From Cristatella mucedo (Eukaryota; Bryozoa; Phylactolaemata; Cristatellidae): a DNA stretch of 64,000 nt. Of this stretch, positions 20,866 to 34,495 are shown one piece after another (position 1 is the stretch's first letter; each line of letters opens with the position of its first letter). Both the position numbers and the translations under genes were made by a program. Where the stretch lies: positions 463,501-527,500 of the forward strand of contig WPIO01000059.1 of assembly GCA_009760855.2 (NCBI GenBank). Direction: 5' to 3'. Under the pieces are notes generated by a model. The model saw only the letters and a list, made by a program, of their open reading frames with translations. It ran no database searches and was not told the DNA's origin.

Positions 20866-20951
20866 GGTGAGCCGTGATGGCACACTATGTAAGGCGGTTG
20901 CTTTCACGACTTCGGTCTCGAGGTCGTGGGGTTCGATTCCTGTGGTGGGCG
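20866..20951 (+). mobile_element. tRNA-derived SINE head, copy 2
   Basis: Same element as at 12206, with one extra G before the B box, in keeping with the homopolymer insertions of copy 2. Confidence 0.6.
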
Positions 20952-23636
20952 TTCCTTTATCGAAACTGCAAGCGGTGGTGATAGCCTTAAAGGCTCTTCT
21001 GTTTGCTATATAAAAAGAGGCTGTTTAATCAGTTAGCTTTTTTTATTTATTTTTTTTCCACACCGTCTAAATTTGAAATACTTCTTTCTTATAAACTGTT
21101 TCTTTTCTATATTAGGTACGACAAAGGCGTGCGGATGTAAGTACTTGTACTCCACTTTGTTGCCACTAATTGCACCGAGTAAATTCGTCACCGCTATGGC
21201 AAGTGAAAACTCAGCTTGAATATCCAGATAATGACTACCGAGATATTTATTTGTCGTAGTGCCTGAATTATAATGCCCACAGCCTGCTGTTATTGTGTTA
21301 TCAGCGGTTTAGGTGTTACACGAGCCGAAATAGCATGTCGCAATCGCATGTGCCAGTCAGTAATGTCATGCTCAAGGCTCTAAACAAGTTGGAAGCTTCA
21401 CTCTAGGGTACAGAGTCTTGAACCGTAGTTGACAGGTGCCCCTCGCCCGCTCGGCAGCTCGGTGGTGTGAAAGGGCGTTGTTTATCGAACTTTTAAGTAA
21501 TGAAGGACGAATTAACTGTAAAGAGTTACTTTTTAAATTAGCATCTAAAACTCTCAGTCACACAGCATGTGTTGGAGACGAATAGCGCTTGAATGGTGGC
21601 AAGCGCACTCGAAGGACGCTCAATGAAGCTGTAGTGAGTTCACTGATTTACGACAACCCCCCTCGTAGAGGAATGGAGTACTTGCAGGCCTTCCTGCCAG
21701 TCCGATGCATGCATACTGTTGTTGGTAAGCTCGGCAGCGAAAAAGTGTCTGTCGTGGACAGCACAGCTGCCACGTGATTACGCCATCTATCATCTCTAAA
21801 TCCCCAACAAGCAGCGTGATGAATTCAAGTTTATTATTTGCATTAATTTCCTTTCATTTTTTTTTTGTGTGTCGCAAGCTACCAAATCGAAATATACATC
21901 CTTTTCAGTCGGCGCACAAGTTTTTATTTATCCTATCTTCTTTCTCCGATCGCTTAACTCATGCCTCAAACAGACCGAAGCGATGGCCGTAAAGGCTCTT
22001 CTGTCGCTATACAAAAAGATACTGTTTAATTAGCTAGGTATATTTTTGTTTGGTTATCGTATGAGTGTCGTGCGAATCAGCTGTTGCTGAACACCGGTCG
22101 TCCTGTCAAACTGACTTCTCTGTGCGATACCCAATCTCTAACTCTAATAATGGATCTGTCTTTGTGAAATGTAACTGTCTCTGTGGTCTATCTGTTGTCG
22201 GGGCCCAAAAAGCTTCTCCACCGGTCGCCGGACAGCTTACAATGTAACCTTGACAGGTAACGCAACTTAAGATGTCGGTAAAGTTCTTTCAGGTTTTTTC
22301 GCATTCCTTATTATTATTCCTTAAATTAAGCAATCCCAAGTAGTATTATGACTGCCATGATTATTTCGAATAGTAAGCACTTAGTCTTGTAAGTAATGAA
22401 GGACGAATCAACTGTAAAGAGTTGCTTTTAAATTTAGCATCTAAAAACTCTCAGTCACAGCATGTGTTGGAGACAAATAGCAATTGAATGGTGGCAAGCG
22501 TTCTCGAAGGACGATCAATGCAGCTGTACTGAGTTCACTGATTTTTTTGCGACGTCCCCCCCCCCCCCTCGTAGAGGAATGGGAGTACTTGCAGGCCTTC
22601 CTGCCAGTCCGATGCGTGCATGCTGTTCTTGGTAAGCTCGCCAGCGAAGTGTGTCTGTCGTGGACAGCACAGCTGCCACGTGATTACGCCACATATCTGC
22701 TCTAAAATCCCCAAAACAAGCAGCGTGATGAATTCAAGGTTTCTTAATTTACTTTAATTTCCTTTCATTTTCGTGCTGCAAGCTACCAAATCGAAATATA
22801 CATCTTTTTCAGTCGGCGCACAAGTTTATCCTATCTTCTTTTCTCCGATCGCTTAACTAATGCCTCAAACAGACCGAAGATCCTCTTTAGACGGTGCCTT
22901 TAGCTCCTACGGTCAACTCCGTGCGATCCTCATAGGTCGGCTAGCCAGGCATAGCAGGGCAATGCGTTTGAGACCTGACGCCCGCAATGCGTCAAACCGC
23001 AGCCACGCCGAACTCCAAATCGCTCAATAAAATAAATTAAAATTTGTGCTAACAAATTTGAACTTACTTTCAGACCATTTTACGCGCGCTCAGTATTGGG
23101 CAATGCATGGCAAATAAAAAGAAAATGGCCCGGTTAAACACTGCAACGGGGTTGAAAAGCATGCTCGCGAAATACGCCAGTATACGCATACTGCGATGCT
23201 AGAGACAAGTTGGGTCCTTTCCCAGAAGCTGTGCGGTCCACAATGTCGTTCGTTCGTACAGCAGAGAGCCAGCCGATGCCCAGCACCGACAGTGTATTAC
23301 CAACGCACGGAGCTATAGAGCCCACGTCTCCCCTCGGTCCCTACTCTCGTGTGACTCCTGCCTCCTCCACTTTACAGTCCACCATCTGGCCACCAGTGGG
23401 TGACCGGCCTGGGGTCCATGCCACATCGCAGGCTCATCAGAGGAGCCGGCATACAATACATACATACACACGTACATGCGAACTACACGCCCCCTTGACC
23501 TTAAGGTCACAAGTCAGGAGCCGGCATACAATACATACATACATACATACGTACATGCGAACTACACACGAGAACGCCTATGCTCACGCCAAAGGAAGTG
23601 AAATTTTGTGAGAGATTTTGAGAGTGAGACAGCCTT

Positions 23637-23637
23637 N
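23637..23637. other. Single N replacing 71 bp
   Basis: Copy 3 has 71 bp (32006-32076) at the matching place. The N therefore marks a gap or join, not one ambiguous base. Confidence 0.9.
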
Positions 23638-24150
23638 CTCGTTTGCAGTCTGGTGGTTAACCAGAGACTGGCAGCTTTAGCTAGCCTTTACCTAGGCGCA
23701 CCATTCGTCCATTTCGTCTTTCCGGGCGTGCGGCGAAAAAATGCCTCCTCCGCCGTGCCAGTCTCCGGCTTGGCCGCTGGGATCGCCGGTAGATTATAGA
23801 GGCAAGGCGGCCAGCAGTTGTCTGCTACCGTGCTCGTTTTTTCAGACGCGGCTAAAGGCCGGCGTGGGCGTCACGGCGACCGACGCCGACCAGGATTCGC
23901 CATCTGCCGACGCCGGAAGCAGCTTGCTTCTGCAGTCAGGGCGGTAGGTCTTGGGTAGGGCGCTAACTACAGAATTGTGTGACAACTAGATAGGACCACA
24001 ATTACTTGACCATGGGAAACTAAATGCACCGTCTCCAAAAGATCTCGGTTTGTTAGAGGCACGAGCTATTCGGCTTGTTAGATGCAACATAGAGCGACAG
24101 AAGAGAATTTACTGCTATCAGAACCGCTTTGCAGCTACAATACAGGATCG

Positions 24151-24233
24151 CCTGCGCAGGATTCAAACCCACGACCTCGGGAGCGAGATCGTGAAGAGCA
24201 ACCAGCTTACCTAGTGTGCTATCACGGCTCACC
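24151..24233 (-). mobile_element. tRNA-derived SINE head, reverse, copy 2
   Basis: Same element as at 15503. Confidence 0.6.
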
Positions 24234-25427
24234 AACATGGCAGTAGCGATGTACACGACAGACACACTCTGCTGCCGAGCTTACCGCCCAGCAGTCAGCA
24301 TGTATCAGACTCGCAGGAAGGCCTGCAATTAGGAATTCCAGACACTTTCAGAGGGGATAAGTCTCAGATAAAAGGATTTCTAAATCGTTTTTTGTATCGT
24401 CATTTGAAAAACGCTTGCCATCATCCAAGGGCTATTGTCAGCAACACATGCTGTGACTGGGAGTTTTTGGTGCTGATTTAAGGCATCTCTTTACAGTTGG
24501 TTCGTTCTTCATTGCTTGCAAGGCTAGGTGCTTTCCAGACTTCGAGGCTGAAGTCTATTTGAAATCGATACGGCACACTAGCACGAATGGTGCAGCCAAT
24601 TATGGCTCAGCTAGCGCGCGCTGCAGACTATACAACTTAGACCTCGGAATCAAGCAGCCTCACTGTCATTGCAAGCCGCTGCTTGTCTCAGGTTCGGACG
24701 ATGCTAAAGTCTATTCGAAATCGATACGGCACACTAGCACGAAAGGTGCAGCCAATTATGGCTCAGCTATCACGCTGCAGACTTTAAAACTTGAACCTTG
24801 GAATCAAGCAGCCTCACTGTCATTGCAAGCCGCTGCTGGTCTCAGGTTCTGAGATTGCAGAATTCGAGGCGGATCAATGATGTGGCCCTTAAGTCCCGTA
24901 AAGGGCAACAGTCTGAGCGGGACATCAGTAACCAGGGATTGCAGTGCCTGGGCAGGCCAGGGAGAGGCAGTTCACTGGCAGCTAAGGCCACGACACAGTA
25001 TCATGAAATGAAAGCTGCGAGCTGTAATATGACTAAATGACAGAACAGCGAAAAGGTAGTGAACGCTGCTCTACGTTTCCTAACTGCCTCATATAACTGG
25101 CAGGGGTGAGCATAGCAGCAACACGAGCAAAGCTATCGCTGGAGAGTGGCCCTGGGCACAGCTGCCTTGACCGCTTTGCAATGCATCAAAGTGAAGCCCC
25201 CAGTGCGGGCCTGATCGTCGAAGCACAATCTACACTGCGAGCAGCAACAGCTTTGGCAACAGCACGGCTAAGCTCCAGTTGTGTGCAGATACTGACAATG
25301 GCACGGCTACAGGTGAAGGTCGGAGGAGGCACTCAAGCAGCATCGAGAGTGCTCACTCGGTCGCGCCAGCAATCTCGGCCGGCCGGCTAGACCGCCGGGC
25401 CGAAGGCGTGAATGGTAGCCATGTAGG

Positions 25428-26064
25428 CTACCATTCACGGTAGGCTAGCCGCAAGGCGAGCACGAACGAGATGCCTTTGCTGCTGTAAAGAAGGGCGCTC
25501 AACACGAACTGCTGTATCTTCTCTTTGTCCAGCTGGGGAAGGCAGCTCGCGTCGAAGCCGCAGTCATCGGCCTCGAACTTGGCGTCGGCCTCGAGCTCGA
25601 TGACGTGCTCGAGCAGGCGCACAATTTCGAGCCCGGCAGCAGTGGAGCAGCTAGCGAACTGCTGACGAGCGTCGGGCGGCAGGCGGCGGAGAGCGGCGAC
25701 GAAGTAGGGAGCGCCGTAGACGGCTCGGTTCTCGGCGGGCAAATCGAGGAACGGAGGCGGCAGGCCGAGCTTCTGCATCAGCTCGTCGATCTCGGCGGCG
25801 GCTCTCTCGGCTCGGCGTCGGCCGGCAGAGCGGCCTTGACCTGGCCGGCCAAGACCTTGAGACGCAGATTGACTTCGTGAGCTTGATCCGAGAGTGGTCG
25901 AACGGCGTCGTCGCCGCCTTCACCGGAAGCGTCGATGTCGGTCTCTTGGCAGCTGCTGCTGCTGCTGGCTGCTGGGTCTGCATCTGGCAGCTGCAGCTGC
26001 CGCAGGATGACTTTTCTCAGCTGCTCTCGCTTGTCGGCCGAAATACTCAAATAACCGAAAAACT
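25428..26064 (-). pseudogene. Same ORF/exon, copy 2 (frameshifted)
   Basis: Identical to copy 1 except for a net 5-bp insertion in the CGG/CTC-rich stretch near 25796-25812, which breaks the frame in the middle. The upstream half reads on to 26278 because of a 1-bp difference in the flank. The break may be a sequencing error, since copy 2 is full of small insertions. Confidence 0.5.
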
Positions 26065-29000
26065 CTGGAGAAAGACTTTTGTAATGAGTAAAAGCCGATC
26101 GATTTGCTTTACAAAACCTAACATGTGTCTCTACAGTGCAGCGGCCACTGAAGTCTCCCGGTAGGCTGGCAGAGCTGGGAGCTCTGGAGCTCTGGAGCAA
26201 GGACAATAGTGAGCTAAGGTGTTTAATTCGATGGAAGTCGGCGATGTCACTTAACTTTACAGCTTTCAACATTGACAATGAAATATGTTCAGTTTTTGTG
26301 TTAGTTACTGTCAGTGATGTAGCAGCCTCCTTGACTGTTCAAGTGGTTCACTGCCTGAAGTGGAAAACTTGACGGCACTAGTGGGAAGCTATCCGAACCA
26401 CCTGAATAGCCGTTTGGACTGCAGGCGGCTGGCCTGACTGCATTCGATCAAGCAACTGCACCCGCTCGGCATGAGCTGAAACAGCTAGTAACTGAATAGT
26501 CCCAGATACTTCAGGAACTTTGGAAATACCTAATTAGATCGTGCCCTGATGGACCTCTCGCTCGAGGCCCCCCGAAGGAGAGCCTGGCAAATCGAGACAG
26601 CCAATAGCAACAAAGCGAATCACTAACAATTTGATGCCCGGGGCGGACCGTAGTCGACCGTCAGCGAAAATCACAACGTGGAATCCATAACAATGATGGA
26701 TAACGTGTCGGGGCGGCACTGCTGGGAATAAAATCGTAGGCATCCAGCACCACATAGTCAAAATCTGTAGACTCAGTGTAGTCAAAATTTGTAAAGGGGG
26801 CAGAGAGAAACTTGACCTCACCCAGGCAACATGCCAATTAAAGAGGTGACATGAAGCACAAGTCCGGGGGACAGCTTCTCGGCGAAGTACCGCAAATTCG
26901 GAGTGCAACGTTCGTTAGTCGTAAACTGTAATAAGGGGGCAGCCTGGTCTTGGCCGAGGTCGATCGAACTTTACGCTCGGTCCGTCAGGTTCAGCATCAG
27001 CTCTCAGCGAGCTACTAGTCAAGCAATGCATCGAGTTCAAGGTAGTTTTGCTCACATTTTAGGTCGCTTTGATCTTTGGCTCCAGCCTATCTCTCAGATC
27101 TACGTACTCCCCCACTTGGCCAAGCATCGTACTACTAGCTTTTCGGAAGCTAACAATTTACCAATACCTCTTACAAACCTCAAAACCTTTGGAGACCGTG
27201 CATTTTGTTCGTATGCTTCCAAAGACTGCAACTAACTCCAGATTTACGTAACAAAATCCCTTGATATCATCAAACAAAGGCAGTAGACTCTGCCCCCCCC
27301 TACGGACAGACCTAGATAGAGACGTATTGTCACCACGTCCTGGTCTTACAGCGAAATTAAAAAGAAATATTAGCTGATCGAACAGCCATTTTGCATGCTG
27401 GCACAAGAGCCTTAAAGGATATTACCACTGCTTGCAGTTAGCAATTCAGCAGCAGCTAGTTGCAGCAGGGACACGTGCTGCCCCCCACAGCCTGGCAGAG
27501 ACTGGGGCAATCCCTACTCGTAGACCGATCATTGCTGCAGATTGCCGTGCATTTCTGACAGTTTGCAAGCAAAGCAGCTCAAACATGCCAGTTTTTACTT
27601 TGGAACCAGCAACATTTTTTACGTACTGACAATTAGAGCTTCTCGCTGCCAATTTCTTGTCGATTTGCTGCAAGTTTCGGTATTGGCACGGGCCATTGCT
27701 GTCGATTGCCATTCATTGCTCGCTATTGTACGTGCGCAATTGTTTGAAAGGATGTTTGATTGCACTTTAAACACTGCGTGCCGTGACGCATAAGATAAAT
27801 TTGATCTTGGCCCAGTCACTTTCCTGGATGTTGAGATGGATCATAATGGATTGCCATACTTGCTCAGGCCATTGCCGTCGATTGCCATGCATTGCCCAAG
27901 ATTCAATGGTCAAAGTGGATTGAAAGTATGTGTGCGGGCAGTGAGATGTTACGTGGAATGAGAATTAGACCTTAGTGCAGCCGATTTCTCGCCGATTTGC
28001 CACGGATTTCGGTATCGGCCCCTGCCATTGCTGCAGATTGACATGCATTGTTGACAATTAACGTGCAAAAATAGCTTGAAGGTTCTACGATTTCCCTTTT
28101 AAAACAAAGAAATGTGAAGTGTGATGACAATTGTCACTTCTTGCAGCTGAACGTTTTGTTGACTTGCCACGGATCATAGTGGATTGTTGCTTTGAGCCGA
28201 GCCGTTGCCGTAGAATGCCATGCAGTGCCCGAGATTGTACGAGGGCAATTGGTAAAAATGATGTGGTTGACTTTAACCAGTGTGCTTTGTAACATGCTTT
28301 TAAAATTGGACCAGTGCAAAAAACCAATTTCAGATCATTTTGCAGCAGATTGCTTCGGTTTTCGGTATTGGCTTGGGCCATTGCAGTCGACTGCAGTGCA
28401 TTGCTGCCGAATGGTCAAAGCAATTGTTGTAAATATGTGCGATTACACTGTAACCGAAGATTAGAGCAACGTGCAATCATTATTAGAGGCTAAAGTGTAG
28501 GCATTCTGTTCGTGCTGTGGCGAGTAGTGGTGGATTGACGTACTGGCCCAGGTCATTGCAGTCGGCTACTGCAGTCGATTGCAGTGCATTGCACGAGAAC
28601 GGCCGTGTCAATGCAAGAGAAAGTTTTTAAGTACAATTTTTGCAGAGTGTACGCTCACACGCAATCAAAAGGAAGCTTTTAGAACAGGACTTATTTCCTT
28701 TCGCGGTGGAATGCAATGGATTGGGGAGTTGGCCCGGGCCACTGCAACCTTGCTTCAGTGGACTTCGTGAGAACGCGTGAGCGAAGTCGCGCAAAATTTT
28801 CTGGGTATGGCGTTCGTGTAGCGTCGTTTGATATTCCAAACTGTTGGGGAACTTTTCGCAGCTGATTTGTGGTTGATTTAAAGGGAACTAGAATAGATTG
28901 CGGTGGATTGCCGTACAGGCAATTGAAGTTGAAGCTCGTTTGCATAAGTGCTCATGCCCACAATGACGTGAAATTTGGTGGATAAAATCAAACGTGCACT

Positions 29001-29284
29001 AAAATATTAACTCAAAATTTGAGCTCGCCAACGCCAAAGTCTTGTCAATTTTAGTCTAATTAGAGTGAATTTGGGTGGATAGCGGTAATTCGTCAAACCT
29101 ATCTGGGGTGACGGGTTCGACGATGTTCGGATCCAAATGTCGGCGAAGTCCCGACATCGACGCTGATTTGTCTTACTGCCGTAATATATTAGGTTCTGGA
29201 CGAGTTCTATGAAAACATTCCTCGCCATCCTTTGCTATATCTCGCTTTCGTGAGCATGCTAAGGGTCAACCGTCTCAGTGATTA

Positions 29285-29369
29285 GGTGAGCCGTGATGGC
29301 ACACTATGTAAGGCGGTTGCTTTCACGACTTCGGTCTCGAGGTCGTGGGTTCGATTCCTGTGGTGGGCG
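29285..29369 (+). mobile_element. tRNA-derived SINE head, copy 3
   Basis: Identical to the element at 12206. Confidence 0.65.
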
Positions 29370-32300
29370 TTCCTTTATCGAAACTGCAAGCGGTGGTGAT
29401 AGCCTTAAAGGCTCTTCTGTTGCTATATAAAAAGAGGCTGTTTAATCAGTTAGCTTTTTTTATTTATTCCACACCGTCTAAATTTGAAATACTTCTTTCT
29501 TATAAACTGTTTCTTTTCTATATTAGGTACGACAAAGGCGTGCGGATGTAAGTACTTGTACTCCACTTTGTTGCCACTAATTGCACCGAGTAAATTCGTC
29601 ACCGCTATGGCAAGTGAAAACTCAGCTTGAATATCCAGATAATGACTACCGAGATATTTATTTGTCGTAGTGCCTGAATTATAATGCACAGCCTGCTGTT
29701 ATGTGTTATCAGCGGTTAGGTGTTACACGAGCCGAAATAGCATGTCGCAATCGCATGTGCCAGTCAGTATGTCATGCTCAAGGCTCTAAACAAGTTGGAA
29801 GCTTCACTCTAGGTACAGAGTCTTGAACCGTAGTTGACAGGTGCCTCGCCGCTCGGCAGCTCGGTGGTGTGAAAGGGCGTTGTTTATCGAACTTTTAAGT
29901 AATGAAGGACGAATTACCTAACTGTAAAGAGTTACTTTAAATTAGCATCTAAAACTCTCAGTCACAGCATGTGTTGGAGACGAATAGCGCTTGAATGGTG
30001 GCAAGCGCACTCGAAGGACGCTCAATGAAGCTGTAGTGAGTTCACTGATTTACGACAACCCCCCTCGTAGAGGAATGGAGTACTTGCAGGCCTTCCTGCC
30101 AGTCCGATGCATGCATACTGTTGTTGGTAAGCTCGGCAGCGAAAAGTGTCTGTCGTGGACAGCACAGCTGCCACGTGATTACGCCATCTATCATCATCTC
30201 TAAATCCCCAACAAGCAGCGTGATGAATTCAAGTTTATTATTTGCATTAATTTCCTTTCATTTTTGTGTCGCAAGCTACCAAATCGAAATATACATCCTT
30301 TTCAGTCGGCGCACAAGTTTATCCTATCTTCTTTCTCCGATCGCTTAACTCATGCCTCAAACAGACCGAAGCGATGGCCGTAAAGGCTCTTCTGTCGCTA
30401 TACAAAAAGATACTGTTTAATTAGCTAGGTATATTTTTGTTTGGTTATCGTATGAGTGTCGTGCGAATCAGCTGTTGCTGAACACCGGTCGTCCTGTCAA
30501 ACTGACTTCTCTGTGCGATACCCAATCTCTAACTCTAATAATGGACCTGTCTTTGTGAAATGTAACTGTCTCTGTGGTCTATCTGTTGTCGGGGCCCAAA
30601 AGCTTCTCCACCGGTCGCCGGACAGCTTACAATGTAACCTTGACAGGTAACGCAACTTAAGATGTCGGTAAAGTTCTTTCAGGTTTTTCGCATTCATTAT
30701 TATTATTCCTTAAATTAAGCAATCCCAAGTAGTATTATGACTGCCATGATTATTTCGAATAGTAAGCACTTAGTCTTGTAAGTAATGAAGGACGAATCAA
30801 CTGTAAAGAGTTGCTTTAAATTAGCATCTAAAACTCTCAGTCACAGCATGTGTTGGAGACAAATAGCAATTGAATGGTGGCAAGCGTTCTCGAAGGACGA
30901 TCAATGCAGCTGTACTGAGTTCACTGATTTGCGACGTCCCCCCTCCCCTCGTAGAGGAATGGAGTACTTGCAGGCCTTCCTGCCAGTCCGATGCGTGCAT
31001 GCTGTTCTTGGTAAGCTCGCCAGCGAAGTGTGTCTGTCGTGGACAGCACAGCTGCCACGTGATTACGCCACATATCTGCTCTAAATCCCCAAAACAAGCA
31101 GCGTGATGAATTCAAGGTTTCTTAATTTACTTTAATTTCCTTTCATTTTCGTGCTGCAAGCTACCAAATCGAAATATACATCCTTTTCAGTCGGCGCACA
31201 AGTTTATCCTATCTTCTTTCTCCGATCGCTTAACTAATGCCTCAAACAGACCGAAGATCCTCTTTAGACGGTGCCTTTAGCTCCTACGGTCAACTCCGTG
31301 CGATCCTCATAGGTCGGCTAGCCAGGCATAGCAGGCAATGCGTTGAGACCTGACGCCCGCAATGCGTCAAACCGCAGCCACGCCGAACTCCAAATCGCTC
31401 AATAAAATAAATTAAAATTTGTGCTAACAAATTTGAACTTACTTTCAGACCATTTTACGCGCTCAGTATTGGGCAATGCATGGCAAATAAAGAAAATGGC
31501 CCGGTTAAACACTGCAACGGGGTTGAAAGCATGCTCGCGAAATACGCCAGTATACGCATACTGCGATGCTAGAGACAAGTTGGGTCCTTTCCCAGAAGCT
31601 GTGCGGTCCACAATGTCGTTCGTTCGTACAGCAGAGAGCCAGCCGATGCCCAGCACCGACAGTGTATTACCAACGCACGGAGCTATAGAGCCCACGTCTC
31701 CCCTCGGTCCCTACTCTCGTGTGACTCCTGCCTCCTCCACTTTACAGTCCACCATCTGGCCACCAGTGGGTGACCGGCCTGGGTCCATGCCACATCGCAG
31801 GCTCATCAGAGGAGCCGGCATACAATACATACATACACACGTACATGCGAACTACACGCCCCCTTGACCTTAAGGTCACAAGTCAGGAGCCGGCATACAA
31901 TACATACATACATACATACGTACATGCGAACTACACACGAGAACGCCTATGCTCACGCCAAAGGAAGTGAAATTTTGTGAGAGATTTTGAGAGTGAGACA
32001 GCCTTTCCAGGGTAGAGTTGTTGGCGCAGGAAGGAGGATGATAATGGCGGCCAGACTTCCAGCCTCGAGGGCCTGCCTCGTTTGCAGTCTGGTGGTTAAC
32101 CAGAGACTGGCAGCTTTAGCTAGCCTTTACCTAGGCGCACCATTCGTCCATTTCGTCTTTCCGGGCGTGCGGCGAAAAAATGCCTCCTCCGCCGTGCCAG
32201 TCTCCGGCTTGGCCGCTGGGATCGCCGGTAGATTATAGAGGCAAGGCGGCCAGCAGTTGTCTGCTACCGTGCTCGTTTTCAGACGCGGCTAAAGGCCGGC

Positions 32301-32585
32301 GTGGGCGTCACGGCGACCGACGCCGACCAGGATTCGCCATCTGCCGACGCCGGAAGCAGCTTGCTTCTGCAGTCAGGGCGGTAGGTCTTGGGTAGGGCGC
32401 TAACTACAGAATTGTGTGACAACTAGATAGGACCACAATTACTTGACCATGGGAACTAAATGCACCGTCTCCAAAAGATCTCGGTTTGTTAGAGGCACGA
32501 GCTATTCGGCTTGTTAGATGCAACATAGAGCGACAGAAGAGAATTTACTGCTATCAGAACCGCTTGCAGCTACAATACAGGATCG

Positions 32586-32668
32586 CCTGCGCAGGATTCA
32601 AACCCACGACCTCGGGAGCGAGATCGTGAAGAGCAACCAGCTTACCTAGTGTGCTATCACGGCTCACC
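32586..32668 (-). mobile_element. tRNA-derived SINE head, reverse, copy 3
   Basis: Same element as at 15503. Confidence 0.6.
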
Positions 32669-33859
32669 AACATGGCAGTAGCGATGTACACGACAGACAC
32701 ACTCTGCTGCCGAGCTTACCGCCAGCAGTCAGCATGTATCAGACTCGCAGGAAGGCCTGCAATTAGGAATTCCAGACACTTTCAGAGGGGATAAGTCTCA
32801 GATAAAAGGATTTCTAAATCGTTTTTTGTATCGTCATTTGAAAACGCTTGCCATCATCCAAGGGCTATTGTCAGCAACACATGCTGTGACTGGGAGAGTT
32901 TTTGGTGCTGATTTAAGGCATCTCTTTACAGTTGGTTCGTTCTTCATTGCTTGCAAGGCTAGGTGCTTTCCAGACTTCGAGGCTGAAGTCTATTTGAAAT
33001 CGATACGGCACACTAGCACGAATGGTGCAGCCAATTATGGCTCAGCTAGCGCGCTGCAGACTATACAACTTAGACCTCGGAATCAAGCAGCCTCACTGTC
33101 ATTGCAAGCCGCTGCTTGTCTCAGGTTCGGACGATGCTAAAGTCTATTCGAAATCGATACGGCACACTAGCACGAAAGGTGCAGCCAATTATGGCTCAGC
33201 TATCACGCTGCAGACTTTAAAACTTGAACCTTGGAATCAAGCAGCCTCACTGTCATTGCAAGCCGCTGCTGGTCTCAGGTTCTGAGATTGCAGAATTCGA
33301 GGCGGATCAATGATGTGGCCCTTAAGTCCCGTAAAGGGCAACAGTCTGAGCGGACATCAGTAACCAGGGATTGCAGTGCCTGGGCAGGCCAGGGAGAGGC
33401 AGTTCACTGGCAGCTAAGGCCACGACACAGTATCATGAAATGAAAGCTGCGAGCTGTAATATGACTAAATGACAGAACAGCGAAAAGGTAGTGAACGCTG
33501 CTCTACGTTTCCTAACTGCCTCATATAACTGGCAGGGGTGAGCATAGCAGCAACACGAGCAAAGCTATCGCTGGAGAGTGGCCCTGGGCACAGCTGCCTT
33601 GACCGCTTTGCAATGCATCAAAGTGAAGCCCCCAGTGCGGGCCTGATCGTCGAAGCACAATCTACACTGCGAGCAGCAACAGCTTTGGCAACAGCACGGC
33701 TAAGCTCCAGTTGTGTGCAGATACTGACAATGGCACGGCTACAGGTGAAGGTCGGAGGAGGCACTCAAGCAGCATCGAGAGTGCTCACTCGGTCGCGCCA
33801 GCAATCTCGGCCGGCCGGCTAGACCGCCGGGCCGAAGGCGTGAATGGTAGCCATGTAGG

Positions 33860-34495
33860 CTACCATTCACGGTAGGCTAGCCGCAAGGCGAGCACGAACG
33901 AGATGCCTTTGCTGCTGTAAAGAAGGGCGCTCAACACGAACTGCTGTATCTTCTCTTTGTCCAGCTGGGGAAGGCAGCTCGCGTCGAAGCCGCAGTCATC
34001 GGCCTCGAACTTGGCGTCGGCCTCGAGCTCGATGACGTGCTCGAGCAGGGCGCACAATTTCGAGCCCGGCAGCAGTGGAGCAGCTAGCGAACTGCTGACG
34101 AGCGTCGGGCGGCAGGCGGCGGAGAGCGGCGACGAAGTAGGGAGCGCCGTAGACGGCTCGGTTCTCGGCGGGCAAATCGAGGAACGGAGGCGGCAGGCCG
34201 AGCTTCTGCATCAGCTCGTCGATCTCGGCGGCTCTCGGCTCGGCGTCGGCCGGCAGAGCGGCCTTGACCTGGCCGGCCAAGACCTTGAGACGCAGATTGA
34301 CTTCGTGAGCTTGATCCGAGAGTGGTCGAACGGCGTCGTCGCCGCCTTCACCGGAAGCGTCGATGTCGGTCTCTTGGCAGCTGCTGCTGCTGCTGGCTGC
34401 TGGGTCTGCATCTGGCAGCTGCAGCTGCCGCAGGATGACTTTTCTCAGCTGCTCTCGCTTGTCGGCCGAAATACTCAAATAACCGAAAAAAAAAC
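33860..34495 (-). pseudogene. Same ORF/exon, copy 3 (frameshifted)
   Basis: One extra G in cgagcagggcgcac near 34047 shifts the frame about 60 codons before the end. Extra A residues next to the predicted splice site also differ from the other copies. Otherwise identical. Confidence 0.5.

Larger units (their letters stand above)
17755..26408 (+). repeat. 8.4-kb tandem unit, copy 2 (8654 bp)
   Basis: Longest copy, because of dense single- and multi-base insertions in homopolymers, worst between about 17.9 and 20.5 kb. It also contains an N at 23637 that replaces 71 bp present in other copies. Landmarks: LINE-A fragment 18375-18690, ~175-bp array 18955-20490, SINE heads 20866-20951 (+) and 24151-24233 (-), hairpin 25407-25439, ORF 25428-26064. 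Confidence 0.95.
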